Shown: positions 51,707 to 58,234 of the stretch, one piece after another | Layout: each line of letters begins with the position of its first letter | Numbering within the stretch: position 1 is the stretch's first letter | Source of the DNA: Roseicyclus persicicus | Lineage (GTDB): Bacteria > Pseudomonadota > Alphaproteobacteria > Rhodobacterales > Rhodobacteraceae | DNA length: 64,000 nt | Direction of reading: 5' to 3' | NCBI RefSeq assembly: GCF_012395815.1 | Contig: NZ_JAAZQQ010000007.1 | Coordinates: forward strand, 1 to 64,000 | The notes under the pieces: generated by a model | The model's database searches: none | Told to the model about the DNA's origin: nothing | The model's input: only the letters and a program-made list of their open reading frames with translations | Made by a program: the position numbers and the translations under genes

Positions 51707-52936
51707 ATGCAGCTCCAGTCCCTCGAGATCTTCACCATCGCGCCCCCGCCCCCCGGCTGGGGCGGCCGCTACTGGCTGATCGTCCGGCTCCGCACAGCCT
51801 GCGGCATCACCGGCCTCGGCGAGGTCTACGCCGCCGCCGTCGGCCCCAAGGCGATTCGCGCGGTCATCCACGACGTGTTCGAGCGCCACATGGAGGGCGA
51901 AAGCCCCGAGAACATCGAGCTGATGTCCCGCCGGGTCTGGTCTTCGGGCTTCACCCAGCGCGCCGACCCGACCGTCTTCGGCGCCTTCGCGGGGCTCGAG
52001 ATGGCCTGCTGGGACATCCTCGGCAAGGCGCGCGAGCGTCCGGTCTGGGCGCTGCTGGGGGGCCGCATGAACGACCGGCTGCGCGCCTACACCTACCTCT
52101 ACCCCGACGAGGGGCGCAGCCCCGAGGAGGTGGCCCGCTTCTGGATCGACCCGCTGGCCACGGCCGAGGCCGCCGCCGCGCGCGCCGCCGAGGGCTGGAC
52201 CGCGGTCAAGTTCGACCCCGCCGGCCCCTACACCATCCGCGGCGGCCATTCCCCCGCCATGTCCGACATCTCCCGCTCGGCCCTGTTCTGCCAGAAGATC
52301 CGCGAGGGGGTCGGCGACCGCGCCGACCTCCTGTTCGGAACCCACGGCCAGTTCACCCCCGGCCACGCCATCCGGCTGGCCCGCGCCATCGAGCCCTGGG
52401 ATCCGCTCTGGTACGAGGAGCCGATCCCGCCGGACGACATCCCCGGCCTGGCCGAGGTCGCCCGCGCCACCTCGATCCCGGTCGCGGCCGGCGAGCGGCT
52501 CTGCGGCAAGCTGGAATTCGCCGCGGCGCTGCGGGCGGGCGTCCGCATCGTGCAGCCCGCGCTGGGGCGCGCCGGCGGCATCTGGGAGGGGCGCAAGATC
52601 GCCGTCCTCGCCGAGGCCCACGGCGCGCAGGTCGCGCCGCACATGTATGCCGGCCCGGTGGAATGGGCGGCGAACGTCCATCTCGGCGTCGCCTGCCCGA
52701 ACCTGCTGATGGTCGAGGCGATCGAAAGCCCCTTCCACGCCGCCCTCGTCACCGGCCGCCCCGCGGTCCAGGCGGGCTTCGTCGAGGCCCCGACCGCGCC
52801 GGGCCTCGGGATCGAGCTGAACGACGCGGTGGCCGAGGCCCATGTCTACACCGGCAACCGCCTGCACCTCGAGATGCAGGAGGCGCCCTGCGACTGGGCG
52901 CGCGGCAACGCCTTCGCGGGCGGGGCGGCGGACTGA
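51707..52936 (+). CDS. Mandelate racemase/muconate lactonizing enzyme family dehydratase
   Basis: A 409-residue enolase-superfamily protein, closest in pattern to sugar-acid (galactonate-type) dehydratases: capping domain LRTACGITGLGEVYAAAVG, barrel lysine in AVKFDPAGP, metal-ligand strands with LLFGTHGQFT, LWYEEPIPPDD and AAGERLCGK, and the catalytic His region QVAPHMYAGPVEW. The first ligand strand reads G-T-H-G where DgoD-type enzymes have D-F-H-G. It follows the dehydrogenase and precedes, on the opposite strand, a GntR regulator; substrate unknown. Confidence 0.82.
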   Translation: MQLQSLEIFTIAPPPPGWGGRYWLIVRLRTACGITGLGEVYAAAVGPKAIRAVIHDVFERHMEGESPENIELMSRRVWSSGFTQRADPTVFGAFAGLEMACWDILGKARERPVWALLGGRMNDRLRAYTYLYPDEGRSPEEVARFWIDPLATAEAAAARAAEGWTAVKFDPAGPYTIRGGHSPAMSDISRSALFCQKIREGVGDRADLLFGTHGQFTPGHAIRLARAIEPWDPLWYEEPIPPDDIPGLAEVARATSIPVAAGERLCGKLEFAAALRAGVRIVQPALGRAGGIWEGRKIAVLAEAHGAQVAPHMYAGPVEWAANVHLGVACPNLLMVEAIESPFHAALVTGRPAVQAGFVEAPTAPGLGIELNDAVAEAHVYTGNRLHLEMQEAPCDWARGNAFAGGAAD

Positions 52937-52981
52937 GCCCGACCCGAAGGCGCCGCCTGCGGCGGCACGACCCTGGCCTCG

Positions 52982-53005
52982 CCGGGCCCCCGCGGGGGCC
53001 CGGCT
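52982..53005. terminator. Perfect 24-bp palindrome between convergent genes
   Basis: A 24-base perfect palindrome (arm GCCGGGCCCCCG) lies 45 bases after the dehydratase stop and 61 bases before the regulator stop on the other strand. It can form the same hairpin in both directions and probably ends both transcripts. Confidence 0.55.
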
Positions 53006-53034
53006 CAGGGGCAGGGGCAGGCCCCCGCACCCCC

Positions 53035-53062
53035 GTGCGTATTTGGGGAAAGATGAAGCGCA
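53035..53062 (-). repeat. CTTCATCTTTCC-AAATAC repeat, copy 3
   Basis: Read on the minus strand, GCTTCATCTTTCCCCAAATACGC begins a few bases after the stop of the GntR regulator and runs into the GC-rich palindrome region, the same order (repeat, then hairpin) as copy 2. Confidence 0.7.
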
Positions 53063-53066
53063 GGGG

Positions 53067-53837
53067 TCAGCCGCGCTCGGTCTCGTGGGCGTAGCGCAGG
53101 CGCGCGACCTCCTCGTTCTTCTCGGCCCGGCGCAGGTCGGTCAGCCGGCTTTCGACGTAGCTCAGGTGTTCCTCGACCGCGGCGCGGGCGGCGGGCGCGT
53201 CGCGGGCCTGCAGCGCCTCGTTGATCGCGCGGTGGTGGTCGAGCAGCAGGTCGCGGGTGGTGCGGCTCTTGAACATCATCTGGCGGTTGAAGAACACGCC
53301 CTGCTTCAGCAGGTCGAAGATCGACCGCATCATGTGCAGCAGGATCACGTTGTGGCTGGCCTCGAGGATGGCGAGGTGGAATTCGGCATCGAGCTCCGCC
53401 TCGTCGGCCGGGTTCCGTTTCTTGTGGGCGGCTTCCATCTTGCGGAAGATGGTGTCCATCACCTTGAGGTCGGTGTCCGAGCCGTGGATCGCCGCGCGTT
53501 CGGCGGCGATGGCCTCGAGGTCGCGGCGGAAGGCGATGTAGTCGAACACCGCCTCCTCGTGGCTGGCGATCAGCCGGATCAAGGCGGGCGAGAAGGCCGA
53601 GCCGAGCACGTCGGCCACGTAGATGCCGGCGCCTGCCCGGGTGGCGAGCAGCCCCCGGTCCTGCAGTTCGGCCACCGCCTCGCGCAGGGACGGGCGCGAC
53701 ACGCCCAGCCGCTCGGACAGCTCGCGCTCGGAGGGCAGCCGTTCGCCCGGGCGCAGGATGCCGCGCAGGATCAGCTGTTCGATCTGCCGCACCACCGAGT
53801 GCGACAGTTTCTCCGCCTCGATGCGTTGAAACGGCAT
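53067..53837 (-). CDS. FadR-family (GntR) transcriptional regulator
   Basis: A 256-residue regulator: winged helix SVVRQIEQLILRGILRPGERLPSERELSERLGVSRPSLREAVAELQDRGLLATRAGAG (about 14-70) and an FCD ligand domain (DYIAFRRDLEAIAAERAA, DAEFHLAILEASHNVILLHMM, HHRAINEALQARD with the metal-binding Asp/His residues). This is the PdhR/LldR/GlcC type that senses small organic acids. It has a TGGTCA/TGACCA operator just upstream of its start, suggesting autoregulation; targets may be the adjacent dehydratase and dehydrogenase. Confidence 0.92.
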   Translation of the reverse strand: MPFQRIEAEKLSHSVVRQIEQLILRGILRPGERLPSERELSERLGVSRPSLREAVAELQDRGLLATRAGAGIYVADVLGSAFSPALIRLIASHEEAVFDYIAFRRDLEAIAAERAAIHGSDTDLKVMDTIFRKMEAAHKKRNPADEAELDAEFHLAILEASHNVILLHMMRSIFDLLKQGVFFNRQMMFKSRTTRDLLLDHHRAINEALQARDAPAARAAVEEHLSYVESRLTDLRRAEKNEEVARLRYAHETERG

Positions 53838-53853
53838 GGGTTCCCTCCCGGAT

Positions 53854-53872
53854 TGGTCAAAGAATATGACCA
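53854..53872 (-). promoter_or_regulatory. FadR-type operator upstream of the regulator
   Basis: TGGTCA (53854-53859) and TGACCA (53867-53872) form a 19-base inverted repeat with a 7-base AT-rich centre, 16 bases upstream of the regulator ATG. The TGGT...ACCA half-sites are those of PdhR/LldR-type repressors. It is nested inside an outer CCCTCCCG/CGGGAGGG inverted repeat. Confidence 0.65.
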
Positions 53873-53906
53873 GCGGGAGGGGGCTGTCCAGTGACCTGAC
53901 CCTGGG

Positions 53907-54560
53907 TCAGCGGATCGGGCGGATGATCACCTCGACCCGGCGGTTCTGCTGCCGGCCGTCGGGGGTGAGGTTGGAGGCGACGGGCTCGCTTTCGCCGCGG
54001 CCGAAGGCGCGGACGCGCGCCGGCGCGACGCCTTCCTCGAGCAGCACGCCCGCCACCGCCTGGGCGCGCCGCGCCGACAGGTCCTGGTTGTACTCGGCCG
54101 AGCCGGTGTTATCGGTGTGGCCGATCACGTCCACCGTGGTGTTGGGATACTGCTGCAGGTTGCGCGCCAGCGCCCGCAGGTCGGCCTGCAGCGAGGCGCG
54201 GATCGCGGCGCTGTCGATGTCGAATAGGATGCCCTCGGGCATGGTCACGACCAGCTCGTTGCCGGTGTTCTGGATGCGGATGTCGTCGTTGGCCAGCGTG
54301 CCGCGCAGGTCCTGCGCCTGCCGGTCGAGCGCCGCGCCGATGGCGCCGCCCGCGATGGCGCCGGCCGCCGCCCCGAGCGCCGCGTTGCGGGCGCGGTTGT
54401 CGTCGTCGGCGGTGGCGCCGAGGAAGCCGCCCAGCATGCCGCCGATGATGGCGCCGCTCTGGGTGCGCTCGCCCATGGGTTGCCCGCCGGTGCCCACGCA
54501 GCCCGTCAGGGCCAGCGCCGAGCCGGTGGCGAGGATCGTCAGTTTGATGCGCGAAATCAT
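53907..54560 (-). CDS. OmpA-family outer membrane lipoprotein
   Basis: A 217-residue lipoprotein: signal peptide with lipobox ALTGC (Cys about 21), a glycine-zipper segment (SGAIIGGMLGGFLGATADDDNRARNAALGAAAGAIAGGAIGAAL) and a C-terminal OmpA peptidoglycan-binding domain (GILFDIDSAAIRASLQADLRALARNLQQYPNTTVDVIGHTDNTGSAEYNQDLSARRAQAV...). Similar to YiaD/Pal-like proteins that link outer membrane and cell wall. ATG 54560 gives the signal peptide; upstream extension to 54662 lacks support. Confidence 0.9.
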   Translation of the reverse strand: MISRIKLTILATGSALALTGCVGTGGQPMGERTQSGAIIGGMLGGFLGATADDDNRARNAALGAAAGAIAGGAIGAALDRQAQDLRGTLANDDIRIQNTGNELVVTMPEGILFDIDSAAIRASLQADLRALARNLQQYPNTTVDVIGHTDNTGSAEYNQDLSARRAQAVAGVLLEEGVAPARVRAFGRGESEPVASNLTPDGRQQNRRVEVIIRPIR

Positions 54561-54678
54561 GGGTCTACCCTTCCGGACTGCTCTGGGCCCGGTTCCTCCG
54601 GGCGCCGTTTCGGGCCCTTTATAGCAAGCTGGCGCCGGCTGCGCAGGGGGAAATCGCGCCAAGGCGGAAACCCGCGCA

Positions 54679-55536
54679 TCACGCGCGGGCGGCCGGTTCG
54701 GTGGTCGCCGCCTCCCAGGCGAGCATGGCGCGCTTGACCGGCAGGCCCCAGTGGTAGCCGCCCAGCCCCCCCGACCGGCGCAGCGCGCGGTGGCAGGGGA
54801 TGAGCCAGCTGACCGGGTTGCGCCCCACCGCCGTGCCGACGGCGCGGGCGGCCCGCGGGCTGCCGATCGCGCGGGCGATCTCGGAATAGGTGGTGACGTG
54901 GCCGGTGGGGATGGCGAGCAGCGCCTCCCAGACCTTGATCTGGAACGGCGCGCCGATCAGGTGCAGCTGCGCCGCGCCCGCGCCCGCGCCTGCGCCCGCC
55001 CCGAAGGCCGCGGCGGCCAGCGGGGCGATGGCGGCGGCGTCCTCGACGAAAGCGGCGCCGGGCCAGCGCGACATGAGGTCGGCCAGCGCGGCCTCCTCGC
55101 CGGTCTCGGCGGTGAAGCCCAGCCCGCAGATGCCGCGGTCGGTCGCCATCACGATCGCCGGGCCGAAGGGGCTGTCGACCCCGGCCCAGCGGATCGTGAG
55201 GCCCGCGCCGCCCATCGCGAACTCGCCCGGCGCCATCGCCTCCCAGGTCAGGAACAGGTCGTGCAGCCGCCCGGCCCCGGACAGGCCCACGGCCTGCGCG
55301 GTCTCGAGCGTTGTGAAGCGGTCGCGCAGGAGCGCGCGGGCGTGGCCGAGCGCGAGGTACTGCTGGTAGCGTTTCGGGCTGACGCCCACCCAGCGCGAGA
55401 AGACGCGCTGGAAATGTGCGGGGCTCATCTGCATCCGGGCGGCGAGCGCCTCGAGGCTGAGCGGTTCCTCGGCGGCGTCGATCAAGTCGATCGCGCGGCG
55501 GATGACGTGGTAATGGTAGCGGGTGTCCTCGGTCAT
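54679..55536 (-). CDS. AraC-type regulator/O6-methylguanine-DNA methyltransferase fusion
   Basis: A 285-residue protein: AraC helix-turn-helix (LSLEALAARMQMSPAHFQRVFSRWVGVSPKRYQQYL, about 27-63), the ribonuclease-H-like domain, and the methyltransferase domain (FQIKVWEALLAIPTGHVTTYSEIARAIGSPRAARAVGTAVGRNPVSWLIPCHR) with the acceptor Cys in LIPCHR. It corresponds to Ada without the N-terminal zinc/methylphosphotriester domain, so it can repair O6-alkylguanine but may not be switched on like Ada. Confidence 0.92.
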   Translation of the reverse strand: MTEDTRYHYHVIRRAIDLIDAAEEPLSLEALAARMQMSPAHFQRVFSRWVGVSPKRYQQYLALGHARALLRDRFTTLETAQAVGLSGAGRLHDLFLTWEAMAPGEFAMGGAGLTIRWAGVDSPFGPAIVMATDRGICGLGFTAETGEEAALADLMSRWPGAAFVEDAAAIAPLAAAAFGAGAGAGAGAAQLHLIGAPFQIKVWEALLAIPTGHVTTYSEIARAIGSPRAARAVGTAVGRNPVSWLIPCHRALRRSGGLGGYHWGLPVKRAMLAWEAATTEPAARA

Positions 55537-55631
55537 GGCGCGACCCTAGCGCGCGCCGGCCCCCGCCCGCGACCCGGAACTTGCGCCAAAACGCCCTTGC
55601 CGGGCCGGGCGCGAGCGGCCAAAAGAACCCC

Positions 55632-56276
55632 ATGGCCAAGCAGCTGCCCTATCCCGTGATGCGCGAGATCTTCGCGCGGTTCCAGGCCGCCGAGCCGGAG
55701 CCGAAGGGCGAATTGCACCACACCAACGCCTTCACGCTGGTCGTCGCCGTCGCCCTGTCGGCACAGGCGACGGACGTGGGCGTGAACAAGGCGACGAAGG
55801 CGCTGTTCGAGATCGCCGACACGCCCGAGAAGATGCTGGCGCTGGGCGAGGAGGGCCTGATCGAGCACATCAAGACCATCGGGCTGTTCCGCAACAAGGC
55901 CAAGAACGTCATCAAGCTGAGCCGCATCCTCGTCGAGCAGTACGGCGGCGAGGTGCCGTCGAGCCGCGCGGCGCTGCAGTCGCTGCCCGGGGTGGGGCGC
56001 AAGACGGCGAACGTGGTCCTGAACATGTGGTGGCGGTTCCCCGCGCAGGCCGTCGACACCCACATCTTCCGCGTCGGCAACCGCGCCGGGATCGCGCCGG
56101 GCCGCGACGTCGACGCCGTGGAACGCGCCATCGAGGACCATGTCCCGGCCGAGTTCCAGCTCCACGCCCATCACTGGCTGATCCTGCACGGGCGCTACAT
56201 CTGCGTGGCGCGCAAGCCGAAATGCGGCGCCTGCCTGATCCGAGACCTGTGTTCTTACGAGGAAAAGACCGAATGA
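55632..56276 (+). CDS. nth: Endonuclease III
   Basis: DNA glycosylase/AP lyase for oxidised pyrimidines. A 214-residue protein with the helix-hairpin-helix LPGVGRKTANVVLNM (catalytic Lys in GRKTA), DTHIFRVGNRAG with the catalytic Asp, and the 4Fe-4S cluster C-x6-C-x2-C-x5-C at CVARKPKCGACLIRDLC. ATG 55632 is the start by homology. Overlaps the next gene by ATGA. Confidence 0.95.
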   Translation: MAKQLPYPVMREIFARFQAAEPEPKGELHHTNAFTLVVAVALSAQATDVGVNKATKALFEIADTPEKMLALGEEGLIEHIKTIGLFRNKAKNVIKLSRILVEQYGGEVPSSRAALQSLPGVGRKTANVVLNMWWRFPAQAVDTHIFRVGNRAGIAPGRDVDAVERAIEDHVPAEFQLHAHHWLILHGRYICVARKPKCGACLIRDLCSYEEKTE

Positions 56277-57262
56277 CCCAGACCTACGACCTTGTCGGGA
56301 TCGGCAATGCCATCGTCGACGTCATCAGCCATGGCGACGACAGCTTTCTCGACAACATGGGGATCGAGAAGGGGATCATGCAGCTGGTGGACCGCGAGCG
56401 CGCGGAGCTGCTCTATGCCGCGATGCGCGACCGGGTGCAGACGCCCGGGGGCTCGGTCGCCAACACCATCGCGGGGGCGGGGACGCTGGGCCTGAAGACG
56501 GCCTTTCTCGGCAAGGTCCGCGACGACGCGCTGGGGCGGTTCTATGCCGCCGGCATGACCGACCAGGGGATCGCCTTTCCGAACCCGCCGGTCAAGGACG
56601 CGCCGGCGCCGACCTCGCGGTCGATGATCTTCGTCTCGCCCGACGGCGAGCGGTCGATGAACACCTATCTCGGCGCGGGCGCCGATTTCGACGCGGGCGA
56701 CGTGGATGCCGAGGTCGCGGGCAACGCGCGCTGGCTGTTCCTCGAGGGGTATCTCTACGACAAGCCCGAGGGGAAATCGGCCTTTACCGCCGCGGCGGAG
56801 CATTGCCGCGCGGGCGGCGGCAAGGTCGGCATCACGCTGAGCGACCCGTTCTGCGTCGACCGGCACCGGGGCGATTTCCTGCGCCTGATCGAGGGGCAGA
56901 TGGACTACGTGATCGGCAACCACGAGGAGTGGCTGGCGCTCTACCAGACCGCCGACCTCGACGCGGCGCTGGCGCAGGCGGCGACCATCTGCGACGTGGT
57001 CGTCTGCACCCATTCGGGCGAGCCGGTGAAGATCATCCGCGGGGCCGAGCGGGTCGAGGTGCCGGTGACGCGGATCACGCCGGTGGACGCGACGGGCGCG
57101 GGCGACCAGTTCGCGGCGGGCTTCCTCTACGGCATGGCGACCGGCCGCGACCTGCAGACCGCGGGCCGCATGGGCGTGGCCGCGGCGGCCGAGGTGATCC
57201 GCCACGTCGGGCCCCGGCCCAAACGCCCGCTGTCCGAGGTCTTCGCCGAGGCGGGGCTCTGA
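56273..57262 (+). CDS. Adenosine kinase-like PfkB-family sugar/nucleoside kinase
   Basis: A 329-residue ribokinase-family protein starting in the nth stop codon. N-terminus YDLVGIGNAIVDVISHGDD, GGSVANTIAGAGTLGLKTAFLGKV and the C-terminal signature VDATGAGDQFAAGFLYGMATG with the catalytic Asp. The pattern matches bacterial adenosine kinase-type enzymes of Alphaproteobacteria. The coupling with nth is common in Rhodobacteraceae. A palindrome array follows immediately. Confidence 0.85.
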   Translation: MTQTYDLVGIGNAIVDVISHGDDSFLDNMGIEKGIMQLVDRERAELLYAAMRDRVQTPGGSVANTIAGAGTLGLKTAFLGKVRDDALGRFYAAGMTDQGIAFPNPPVKDAPAPTSRSMIFVSPDGERSMNTYLGAGADFDAGDVDAEVAGNARWLFLEGYLYDKPEGKSAFTAAAEHCRAGGGKVGITLSDPFCVDRHRGDFLRLIEGQMDYVIGNHEEWLALYQTADLDAALAQAATICDVVVCTHSGEPVKIIRGAERVEVPVTRITPVDATGAGDQFAAGFLYGMATGRDLQTAGRMGVAAAAEVIRHVGPRPKRPLSEVFAEAGL

Positions 57263-57266
57263 GCGG

Positions 57267-57356
57267 GGCCAGACCCTTGCAAGGGTCTGGCCAAGTCCTT
57301 GCAAGGACTTGGCGCGGTCCCTTGCAAGGGACCGGGCGATCCTTGCAAGGATCGCC
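57267..57356. repeat. Array of four perfect CTTGCAAG-centred palindromes
   Basis: Directly after the kinase stop (57262) come 57267-57292 (26 bp, arm GGCCAGACCCTTG), 57290-57313 (24 bp, arm GCCAAGTCCTTG), 57315-57334 (20 bp, arm CGGTCCCTTG) and 57335-57356 (22 bp, arm GGCGATCCTTG). All are perfect, loop-less and share CCTTGCAAGG at the centre while their outer arms differ. The layout matches the array at 37445-37549. Confidence 0.92.
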
Positions 57357-57433
57357 GCCGCGGCCGCCCGCCGCGACACCGTCAGGGGCGACGCCGGACC
57401 GGCGGCGGCGCCGGCAAGGGAAAGGCACCGGCC

Positions 57434-58153
57434 ATGGATGAAGCGCTTCTCCTGAACGGTATCCTGATCGTCGGGCTGGTCCTGAAGATCGGCGGGTTCC
57501 TGGTCCGGGACGAGCTCCTCCTGCGCCTGCTCGTCGCCGGCGGCATCGCCTGCGACGCGGCCTTCTACGGCTTCCGGCCCGAGCCGATCCTGCAGTCGGT
57601 GCTGGCGAACCTCGGGCTGGTGTCGATCAACCTCGCGCTGATCGCCCTGATCCTCTCCGAGCGCACCACCTGGCGCATGGGCCCCGACGACCGGGCGCTG
57701 TTCGCCCATTTCCCCACGCTCAGCCCCGGCCAGTTCCGCCGGCTCCGCCCGCTGATGACCCGCCGCACCGAGGAGGCGGGGGTGCAGCTCGCCTGGGAGG
57801 GGCGGCCGGTCGAGCACCTGATGCTGGTGTTCTCCGACCGGATCGAGATCCGCAAGGGCGGCGCGGGCTTTCCCATCGCGGGGCCGGCCTTCGTGGGCGA
57901 GATCGCCTTCCTGACCGGGCATCCGTCCTCGGCCGACGTGACGCTGCCCGAGGGGGGCACGGTGCTGCGCATCGACACCGCGGCCCTGCAGGCCCGGATG
58001 CGCCGCGCGCCGGCCCTGCACAACGCGATCGTGGCGCTGTTCGGCCGGGAGCTGGCGCGCAAGGTGGCCGACAGCGTGCCGATGGACCGCGCCGCGCGCG
58101 CCCGCCCGGTCGCCCCGGCGGCCGGCGCCCGGCCCGCGCAGCCCAAGGGGTGA
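57434..58153 (+). CDS. Membrane protein with Popeye/cyclic-nucleotide-binding-like domain
   Basis: A 239-residue protein with two or three N-terminal membrane helices (about 5-24, 31-45, 57-75) and a cytoplasmic beta-roll (about 85-220). The binding-cassette segment reads FVGEIAFLTGHPSSADV (153-169), the cNMP pattern F-x-G-E-x-A-x-L, but the Arg that normally contacts the cyclic phosphate is Ser165. Three helices plus a cNMP roll is the Popeye layout. ATG 57434 is chosen; the in-frame extension upstream would translate the palindrome array. The next gene is a nucleotide cyclase, so it may be its sensor or effector. Confidence 0.72.
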   Translation: MDEALLLNGILIVGLVLKIGGFLVRDELLLRLLVAGGIACDAAFYGFRPEPILQSVLANLGLVSINLALIALILSERTTWRMGPDDRALFAHFPTLSPGQFRRLRPLMTRRTEEAGVQLAWEGRPVEHLMLVFSDRIEIRKGGAGFPIAGPAFVGEIAFLTGHPSSADVTLPEGGTVLRIDTAALQARMRRAPALHNAIVALFGRELARKVADSVPMDRAARARPVAPAAGARPAQPKG

Positions 58154-58234
58154 GCGCGCGCGTGCCGCTAGGGTTTGCCAAGACCCGGGGTTTCGCCCAT
58201 CCTCGCGCGCAGCGACCGCAGGGGGAGGCCACCC

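Noticed and set aside
57299-57433. Upstream in-frame extension of the cNMP-binding membrane protein
   Set aside because: It would translate the palindrome array into a Cys/Gly-rich leader; the ATG at 57434 begins the membrane helices and has AAGGGAAAGG upstream.
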